Origin: Niallia sp. FSL W8-0635 | GTDB lineage: Bacteria > Bacillota > Bacilli > Bacillales > Cytobacillaceae | Assembly: GCF_038007965.1 (NCBI RefSeq) | Contig: NZ_JBBOYD010000001.1 | Location: 4,318,501-4,382,500, forward strand | Length of the DNA stretch: 64,000 nt | Direction: 5' to 3' | In this document: positions 58,393-64,000 of the stretch, piece after piece | Layout: every line of letters starts with the position of its first letter | Position numbering within the stretch: position 1 is the first letter of the stretch | Program-made: the position numbers and the translations under genes | Notes under the pieces: generated by a model | Seen by the model: the letters and a program-made list of their open reading frames with translations, nothing else | Database searches by the model: none | What the model was told of the DNA's origin: nothing

Positions 58393-59031
58393 TTAAAATA
58401 GTAATTGATTAAACAGCTGTAGAAAAAAGACTCTTACAAAATCAATCCAAGGGAATATTGTATAGTTAGATAATCCAGTAACAATCAATACAATAAATAA
58501 AATGGATCCATATACCTCATACTTAGACATTTTTGCTCTTACACGAGAGGAAACCAAATCTTCAATAATTCGGTAGCCATCTAGTGGTGGTAGAGGGATT
58601 AGATTAAAAGCAAAGAGTAATAAATTCATATAAATAAAAATTTGAAAAAATGGATATAAATCAAAATTGCTGCCTACTGGGACATTAAACTTTATTAATA
58701 TTGCAATAATAATGAAACCAAGAAAAGCTAGTATTAAGTTACTAACCGGTCCTGCTAATGATACCAATACACCAGCTAGTTTAGGTCGTTTAAAGTAATG
58801 ACGATTAACCGGAACCGGCTTTGCCCAACCAAACCCCGCAAGCAAAATAAAAATGGCACCAACAAAGTCAATATGGACAATGGGATTTAGTGTCAGTCTT
58901 CCTTGCTTTTGCGCTGTTGGATCGCCAAATTTATATGCTACAAAGGCATGTGCAAATTCATGGATGGTAAAACCTATTACAATGGAAATAATAATATAAG
59001 GCAAATCCGCCAAATTTTGCGAAAATAACAA
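58393..59031 (-). CDS. ywhC: Site-2 protease family (M50) membrane metalloprotease YwhC
   Basis: A 212-residue intramembrane metalloprotease with about six helices. The zinc motif is HEFAH in GFTIHEFAHAFVAYKFGDPTA, and the second zinc ligand lies in NLIPLPPLDGYRI. The short form has no PDZ or CBS domain. TTG start at 59031 with GGGGAG 9 bases upstream. Substrate unknown. Precedes ywhD on the same strand. Confidence 0.9.
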   Translation of the reverse strand: MLFSQNLADLPYIIISIVIGFTIHEFAHAFVAYKFGDPTAQKQGRLTLNPIVHIDFVGAIFILLAGFGWAKPVPVNRHYFKRPKLAGVLVSLAGPVSNLILAFLGFIIIAILIKFNVPVGSNFDLYPFFQIFIYMNLLLFAFNLIPLPPLDGYRIIEDLVSSRVRAKMSKYEVYGSILFIVLIVTGLSNYTIFPWIDFVRVFFLQLFNQLLF

Positions 59032-59226
59032 ATGATTAGCTCCCCTCTATACTCAGGTTTTTCTTTCTAGCATGTTTCCTTTTAAAATTATACATGATAA
59101 CAAATTGGAAAGGAAAAGTTTCTTTTTTTAAGAAGACAACCAAAACTAATAATTTCATCATTAGAGACTTGCACTTTTCCAAGAAATATGAAAAACTACT
59201 ATCAAAAACCAAGGAGGATTTATTCG

Positions 59227-59412
59227 ATGCCGTATGTAACTGTTAAGATGTTAGAAGGTAGAACGGAAGATCAAAAGAGAGATTTAGTAGAGAAAGTAAC
59301 GGAAGCAGTTGTTGAGACAACTGGCGCATCTAAAGAAAAAGTTGTTGTCTTTATTGAGGAAATGCCAAAAAACCACTATGCTGTTGCCGGCAAACGCCTA
59401 AGCGATCAATAA
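59227..59412 (+). CDS. ywhB: 4-oxalocrotonate tautomerase family enzyme YwhB
   Basis: A 61-residue tautomerase; the N-terminal Pro (after Met removal) is the catalytic base, and the family arginines are in MLEGRTEDQKRDLVEKV. The ATG at 59227 (MPYVTVKM) is required to expose Pro1 and has AAGGAGG upstream; a longer frame from 59188 would bury it. Divergent from ywhC. Substrate in Bacillus is not established. Confidence 0.93.
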   Translation: MPYVTVKMLEGRTEDQKRDLVEKVTEAVVETTGASKEKVVVFIEEMPKNHYAVAGKRLSDQ

Positions 59413-59431
59413 TAACAGCTAGCCTCATTAG

Positions 59432-59480
59432 AAAAAGGCCATCCAGAGCAATGAAACAATTGCTTTAGATGACCTTTTTT
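59432..59480. terminator. Bidirectional terminator between ywhB and ywgA
   Basis: AAAAAGGCCATC (59432-59443) pairs with GATGACCTTTTTT (59468-59480) and encloses a nested AGCAAT/ATTGCT stem. Confidence 0.85.
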
Positions 59481-59483
59481 ATT

Positions 59484-59990
59484 TTAATGAATCGTTTTTT
59501 CTTTTAAACTGTCAATATATGCGTAAGCTATCTCTATCTCTTCCTCTGTGTACTTCTGTTTCGCCTTTAAAGTAAAAACTTTTTCCTTAACCTCTTCCTT
59601 CGATAAGGTGTCAAAAAATAGAACCGTTGAGACAAGCTCAAGAAATCTGGAATTCTGCCCATTCATATCTTCAAGACAAGGAGATAAGTTAGGCATCTCT
59701 ACTTCATTAAGAGCAAGAAACTCTTTTCCATTATCCGTTAATGTATAACGATATTGGAAGTAGCCGCCCTTTTTTTCCTTTACTTCATTTAAAAAACCCA
59801 TATTGCATAACTCTTCTACTCGCAAGGTTAGTTCTTCTGAATAAGGACCGAAAAAGTGAAATTGATATTTTTCGTGAAAAGGAAAATCAAGTTTTTTCGC
59901 AATATATATCATTTTTTGTAGTTTTTTTCTTCCAATAATTTCGCCCGAAGCAGCAATTGCATTCATTACTTTGGCATGATCTTTTAACAA
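59484..59990 (-). CDS. ywgA: YwgA family protein
   Basis: A 168-residue conserved Bacillus protein. The N-terminal segment KVMNAIAASGEIIGRKKLQKMIYIAKKLDFPF followed by FHFFGPYSEELTLRVEELCNMGFLNE has the winged-helix-like pattern of Panacea/SocA-type antitoxin-related proteins, but the function is unknown. TTG start at 59990 with AGGAG about 10 bases upstream. Sits beside ywfO as in B. subtilis and is probably cotranscribed with it. Confidence 0.87.
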   Translation of the reverse strand: MLKDHAKVMNAIAASGEIIGRKKLQKMIYIAKKLDFPFHEKYQFHFFGPYSEELTLRVEELCNMGFLNEVKEKKGGYFQYRYTLTDNGKEFLALNEVEMPNLSPCLEDMNGQNSRFLELVSTVLFFDTLSKEEVKEKVFTLKAKQKYTEEEIEIAYAYIDSLKEKTIH

Positions 59991-60031
59991 ATTGGGTCAT
60001 CTCCTACTCCATTTAATCCTAAGACACACAT

Positions 60032-61333
60032 CTATTGAATATCTAACAATTGACGAATTTGTTTTTTAACTTTCCCTTTAGAACTATCATCCTTCAGTAT
60101 ATCCTTTGGAAAATATAGCTTATGATCAGTTCTTCTTTTTCCAGAAATACTATCGACTATTTCGGATTCTCTGGAAAGCTCTCTTATTTCTCCGTTTTTC
60201 ATCAAAAGATGAATCGGTAATCGTTCTTCTTCCTCGCCAGGTCGATAAAAATCATATGGAAGATCGGAAGAGGAATCCACAACCAAATAATACTCAGGAT
60301 CTAATCCCGCTTTTTGAAATAAAACAGATAGCTCCTGAAGCTTCTTATACTCTTTAGCCGGATCAAATTCTACATATTTAAAAAGATTTCGATTCATAAA
60401 TCTTCTACAAAGATCTTTCAAAATAGTATCATCTTCTTCTTGCCACATTTGAAAATAATAGAGAATAATAGCCTCATCCAATTTCAAGTAGTCTTCTAAG
60501 GAGGTCTCTTCTTCAAAGAGTGAATAAAAATGAATTGGGTGATATTTAAAGGAGTAGAACTGCTCGTGTAAATGTTTCGCTCTATGTAGAATCTTCGTCA
60601 GTATTACTTCCGCACTTCTAGTTACTGGATGGAAATACACCTGCCAGTACATTTGATAGCGGCTCATAATATAATCTTCTACAGCGTGCATTCCGCTTTT
60701 CTTAATAACTGCCTGATCTTCTCTCGGGCGCATTACACGCAAAATTCGCTCCATATCGAAATTCCCGTAGCTAACCCCTGTAAAATAGGCATCTCTTAGT
60801 AAATAATCCATGCGATCTGCATCAATTTGACTGGAGATTAAACTAACTACTAGTTTTTCCTTTGAGGTTTTTGCTATTACCTCTGCAACTTTTTTTGGAA
60901 AATCCTTCTCCACTCTTGTTAAAACCTTATTTACTTCTGTCTTTCCTAAAATGATTTTACGTGTAAATTCTTCGTGATCTAAATCGAACACTTTTTCAAA
61001 CGAATGAGAAAAAGGTCCATGTCCTAAATCATGTAAGAGGGCAGCACATAATGAAAGCAATCTTTGATTATTATTCCATTCCTCTCTGCCTTCAAATACA
61101 TCATCAATGATTCTTCTAACAATTTCATATACTCCTAGAGAGTGATTAAATCTACTATGCTCCGCACCATGAAAAGTAAGATAAGTCGTACCTAGCTGTT
61201 TGATTCTTCGCAGACGTTGAAACTCTTTCGTCCCTATTAAATCCCATATCACTCGGTCGCGCACATGAATATAGCGATGTACTGGATCTTTAAATACTTT
61301 CTCTTCGTTTAGCTTATCCGTCGAATATGGCAT
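60032..61333 (-). CDS. ywfO: HD-domain phosphohydrolase YwfO (dNTPase-like)
   Basis: A 433-residue SAMHD1-like HD protein. Metal ligands are H64 (RFNHSLGVYEIVRR), H101/D102 (LLHDLGHGPFSHSFE) and a downstream aspartate in SSQIDADRMDYLLRDA. Relatives are (d)NTP triphosphohydrolases, so it may limit nucleotide pools. ATG at 61333. ywgA follows closely; upstream is a MITE-like element. Confidence 0.92.
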   Translation of the reverse strand: MPYSTDKLNEEKVFKDPVHRYIHVRDRVIWDLIGTKEFQRLRRIKQLGTTYLTFHGAEHSRFNHSLGVYEIVRRIIDDVFEGREEWNNNQRLLSLCAALLHDLGHGPFSHSFEKVFDLDHEEFTRKIILGKTEVNKVLTRVEKDFPKKVAEVIAKTSKEKLVVSLISSQIDADRMDYLLRDAYFTGVSYGNFDMERILRVMRPREDQAVIKKSGMHAVEDYIMSRYQMYWQVYFHPVTRSAEVILTKILHRAKHLHEQFYSFKYHPIHFYSLFEEETSLEDYLKLDEAIILYYFQMWQEEDDTILKDLCRRFMNRNLFKYVEFDPAKEYKKLQELSVLFQKAGLDPEYYLVVDSSSDLPYDFYRPGEEEERLPIHLLMKNGEIRELSRESEIVDSISGKRRTDHKLYFPKDILKDDSSKGKVKKQIRQLLDIQ

Positions 61334-61548
61334 CTTTCTTCACTCTCTTTCGTTCTATTGGCTATTTTTTTCATTCTAGTAATTTAGAGTACACTCCATA
61401 TTCTAAAGATAGAAAAAGAGGGTTCCGTGTAAGCATTTTAAAAAGGAAAAATAATCTATTTCTCCATAAAATAACTATCTAGTGGAAGCTCCTCTGGTTT
61501 TACAAAAAATCATTTTCATTGTTGTTTCATTCGAAGATTTAATATAAT

Positions 61549-61753
61549 GGCTCTTTTCGTAATTTTTGTTGGTAAGTAACCCGCAGACTGAATACACTTC
61601 GTTCTCCGTGGGGCAGTTTTGAGCCTCCTCAGCTTCGCCTCCGGGGTCTCACATGTCTCGCTAATCCCACAGGAATCTATGTGTATTTTAGTCTGCTCCG
61701 TATTACTTAAAATTTTCTCTCTATTAAAAACAACATTCATTTAGAAAACAGCC
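61549..61753. mobile_element. MITE-like element, copy 3 (205 bp)
   Basis: Ends GGCTCTTTTCGTAATTTTTG and ATTTAGAAAACAGCC match copy 1, and the GC-rich core (TCTCCGTGGGGCAG and CCCACAGGAATCT) is retained. Flanks are AATATAAT (61541-61548) and AAAATAAT (61754-61761), an 8-bp duplication with one mismatch. The remainder of 61334-61775 shows no gene. Confidence 0.85.
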
Positions 61754-61775
61754 AAAATAATAAGACTGATTTCTA

Positions 61776-62000
61776 TTATTTTTTTAACTTCGTATTGATT
61801 TTATCCATTAACTCTTCTTCTGTTAGTGCAGCTAGTGGACGATTATTGACAAAAGCAAATGTTTTTTTGCGACCAGGACCGCAATAGGATTGACAGCCTA
61901 TATCAATTTGTGCATCTGGATCTATTTGCTTTAAACGCGGTATTAACGTTTTTAGATTTACTGCCTGACAATCGTCGCAAACACGAAATTCGTTTGCCAT
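61776..62000 (-). CDS. DUF1450 family small cysteine-motif protein
   Basis: A 74-residue protein with C8-x2-C11 near the N-terminus and C36-x3-C40 in [13 protein letters not shown], followed by [22 protein letters not shown]. This is the DUF1450 pattern, a thioredoxin-like [2Fe-2S]/metal-binding small fold. ATG at 62000 with AAAGGG upstream. Function unknown; position between ywfO and rsfA is similar to B. subtilis ywzC. Confidence 0.8.
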   Translation of the reverse strand: MANEFRVCDDCQAVNLKTLIPRLKQIDPDAQIDIGCQSYCGPGRKKTFAFVNNRPLAALTEEELMDKINTKLKK

Positions 62001-62278
62001 TTGGACAACCCTTTCTATAAATGCTCTCCAATATTACGTGCCGATAATCCATCGACAACATTCTCACTCATTACTATATGGTATTTTACCCCTTCTGAAC
62101 AAGCAATGCAAGATGCAAAAGATTGTAAAATAGTGACGGTTTTCGTAACAAAAACCATTAACCCCATTACTATTTTTGCCTATTTGTTCGCCATAATTTT
62201 TTATTAACTATTTTCCTTCTCTATATTAATTAGTCAATATGCGTTATAATTTTCTCTTGAATATAGGGAGGTTATGAA

Positions 62279-63613
62279 ATGAATAAAAGTAGGATATTAG
62301 TAATGTGCAGCATTGTACTTGCAATGCTTATTGCCTCTATTGATACGACCATAATGAATACAACCATGCCTATTATTGCAGAAGAGCTTGGCGGGACGGA
62401 ATTATATGCCTGGTCATTTGCTGCTTATATGATAGCAAGTACGATACTCTCACCAATTGCTGGCAGACTTTCTGATCTTTTCGGCAGAAAAAAACTGTTT
62501 GCTTTTGGTATTATTGTCTTTTTAATCGGCTCACTCTTATGTGGTATCGCAGCGACCATGCCTCAATTAGTCATTTTTAGAGCATTACAAGGGATGGGCG
62601 CCGGGTTCATGATGCCATTTCCTGCTATCATTGCTGGAGACCTTTTTTCTATTGAAAAAAGAGGGAAAATCCAAGCATTATTTACTGGAATGTGGGCTTT
62701 ATCAGCGGTATTAGCACCTACACTCGGTTCTCTTTTCGTAGAGTTTATGAGTTGGAGATGGATTTTTTATATAAATTTACCAGTATGCATTATTGCCCTA
62801 CTAACCTTGATTCCATATAAAGAAATCTATCAGCCTAAAAAGGCACAAGTAGATTATATTGGAGCGGCACTGTTTGGAATCGGAATAACTTGTGTATTAC
62901 TAGTTACCGTACTAGAAAGTTATCTTTCTATTTTCGCCATAGTCGGTGTACTTCTATTAATCACGTTTTATTTCTTTGAAAAAAGACAATCTTCTCCTAT
63001 CGTGCCTTTATCTATTTTTAAAAATAAAACCATCACTTGGATTTTTCTTAATGGGTTTGTTGGTACACTAGCTTTATTTGGAACATCAAGCTATATCCCT
63101 TTATTCCTACAAAATCAAGCTGGGCTTTCTGTTTTATGGAGTGGGGTTTCTCTCCTTGGTATGTCTGTTGGGTGGATGGCCATGTCGGTTCCAGCTGGAA
63201 AATGGATATTAAAATATGGCTATCGCATTCTATTAATAATCGGAAATACACTACTTTTGCTTTCAGGCATTTTATTAGTATTATTAAATGAATCAAATGG
63301 CTTTTGGTACGTATTTATTCTTATGATTGTCCAAGGACTAGCTTTCGGTTTACTAAGTACAGTTGGTGTTATCGGTTCCCAAGCACTAGTTGGAAACCAC
63401 GAAAAGGGAATTTCCACTTCCTTCTTTATGTTCTGCCGAAACATGGGAACGGCAATTGGTGTAACCATTATGGGATCCTTACTAAATAGCGGTACAACCT
63501 TTATGGAGGGCATCCACCATCTCTTCCTATTTGGATTTATTGTAAGTATTTTTGCCTTTATTTCTGCCTTCTTCATTCAAAATGGCGGGTCTTTAGTAGA
63601 AAAGCGCGCGTGA
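62279..63613 (+). CDS. MFS transporter, drug:H+ antiporter type (DHA2-like)
   Basis: A 444-residue membrane protein with 12-14 helices. D22 in MLIASIDTTIMNTTMP is the family motif D1, GRLSDLFGRKKLFAFG (62-77) is motif A, and VLAPTLGSLF is motif C of antiporters. Probably exports a toxic compound. ATG at 62279 with GGGAGG upstream and a TATAAT at about 62245. It is not part of the conserved core order and lies between ywfO and rsfA, so it may be an acquired gene. No regulator is adjacent. Confidence 0.88.
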   Translation: MNKSRILVMCSIVLAMLIASIDTTIMNTTMPIIAEELGGTELYAWSFAAYMIASTILSPIAGRLSDLFGRKKLFAFGIIVFLIGSLLCGIAATMPQLVIFRALQGMGAGFMMPFPAIIAGDLFSIEKRGKIQALFTGMWALSAVLAPTLGSLFVEFMSWRWIFYINLPVCIIALLTLIPYKEIYQPKKAQVDYIGAALFGIGITCVLLVTVLESYLSIFAIVGVLLLITFYFFEKRQSSPIVPLSIFKNKTITWIFLNGFVGTLALFGTSSYIPLFLQNQAGLSVLWSGVSLLGMSVGWMAMSVPAGKWILKYGYRILLIIGNTLLLLSGILLVLLNESNGFWYVFILMIVQGLAFGLLSTVGVIGSQALVGNHEKGISTSFFMFCRNMGTAIGVTIMGSLLNSGTTFMEGIHHLFLFGFIVSIFAFISAFFIQNGGSLVEKRA

Positions 63614-63639
63614 AGATTTTTCCATTTCATTACCTATCT

Positions 63640-63667
63640 AAAACAGCCGACTCAGATTGGCTGTTTT
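63640..63667 (+). terminator. Terminator of the MFS gene
   Basis: AAAACAGCC (63640-63648) and GGCTGTTTT (63659-63667), then TTTT. Confidence 0.88.
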
Positions 63668-63741
63668 TTTTGATCCTCTTTATCCTCTAATTTGTTTCAT
63701 TCCAAAACTATAAAAAAATCTACTATCCTTGTATTTCTTTT

Positions 63742-63770
63742 GTATAAACAACTATGTTTCTGGAAAAGAT
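63742..63770 (+). promoter_or_regulatory. Putative sigma-F promoter of rsfA
   Basis: GTATA (63742-63746), 15-bp spacer, GGAAAAGAT (63762-63770) matches the sigma-F consensus with one change, about 50 bases before the start codon. rsfA is sigma-F dependent in B. subtilis. Confidence 0.6.
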
Positions 63771-63820
63771 GGAACTAGAAATATTCATTTACCGTGATTA
63801 AGTTGGGAGTTGAGTTAAGA

Positions 63821-64000
63821 ATGAAAGTTAGACAAGACGCATGGTCTGAAGAAAATGACCTATTGTTAGCCGAAACTGTTTTAAGACATGTTAGAGAAGG
63901 AAGCACACAGTTAAACGCCTTTGAAGAAGTTGGGGATAAATTAAATAGAACGTCAGCAGCCTGTGGATTCCGTTGGAACGCAGTTGTTCGTCATCAATAT
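63821..64000 (+). CDS. rsfA: Prespore-specific transcriptional regulator RsfA, N-terminal part (runs off the window)
   Basis: Sixty codons are visible. [27 protein letters not shown] and [17 protein letters not shown] are the Myb/SANT-like DNA-binding domain of RsfA, which modulates sigma-F-dependent genes in the forespore. Starts at the ATG at 63821; the C-terminal coiled coil lies outside. Too short for the supplied track but clear by motif. Confidence 0.9.
   Translation, partial: MKVRQDAWSEENDLLLAETVLRHVREGSTQLNAFEEVGDKLNRTSAACGFRWNAVVRHQY

Overview
This 64-kb window comes from a low-GC endospore-forming Firmicute of the Bacillaceae. It carries spo0F, spoIIR and rsfA, a forespore-type class A PBP, the NatKR/NatAB set and the order atp - upp - glyA - ywlG - ywlE - mntP - ywlC - spoIIR - prmC - prfA - tdk - rpmE - rho - murAB - fbaA - spo0F - ywjG - pyrG - rpoE - argS - ywiB - speB - speE - pbpG - ywhD - ywhC - ywhB - ywgA - ywfO - rsfA, which is the Bacillus subtilis backbone. 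A Niallia- or Bacillus-like genus is likely, but the species cannot be fixed by eye. Most genes lie on the minus strand, and many start with TTG or GTG.

Layout: 1-2 kb, start of the F1Fo ATP synthase operon (atpI, atpB, atpE, beginning of atpF). 2-5 kb, a secreted S8 protease and a small membrane protein. 5-8.8 kb, upp, glyA and ywlG. 8.9-13.5 kb, a chemoreceptor without a sensor domain, ywlE, mntP, ywlC and ywlB, with a dense DnaA-box cluster at ywlC. 13.5-18.1 kb, a proline/arginine catabolic unit (PAS-AAA-Fis regulator, P5C dehydrogenase, proline dehydrogenase). 18.3-21.9 kb, the mntABCD manganese importer with an MntR-like operator. 22-24.4 kb, spoIIR and a 1.4-kb IS3/IS150-type insertion sequence. 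24.5-34 kb, prmC, prfA, an RsbR-like protein, two CNNM/CBS proteins with a MerR regulator, tdk, rpmE and rho. 34-41.5 kb, murAB, fbaA, spo0F/ywjG, pyrG with its CTP-sensing leader, and rpoE. 41.7-47.2 kb, cardiolipin synthase, a small XapX protein and the NatKR two-component system divergent from natAB. 47.2-55 kb, argS, ywiB, an L,D-transpeptidase-like protein, speB, speE and pbpG. 55-64 kb, a MutS2-like ATPase behind a structured leader, ywhD, ywhC, ywhB, ywgA, ywfO, a DUF1450 protein, an MFS exporter and the start of rsfA.

The least ordinary content is between genes. (a) A roughly 200-bp MITE-like element occurs three times with 8-bp target duplications and once as a fragment; one copy sits inside the pyrG leader just after the attenuator. 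(b) A 52-bp minisatellite family occurs at four intergenic loci. (c) The MutS2-like gene, which lacks a Smr nuclease domain, is preceded by its own promoter, a seven-residue leader ORF, nested complementary segments and two terminators, which looks like ribosome-mediated attenuation. (d) Both CNNM/CBS paralogues overlap short, related upstream ORFs with mutually exclusive hairpins around the start. (e) The AAA+ regulator beside the proline genes has lost the residues needed for sigma-54 activation. rpiB, glpX and tal, which occupy this neighbourhood in B. subtilis, are absent from their expected places.
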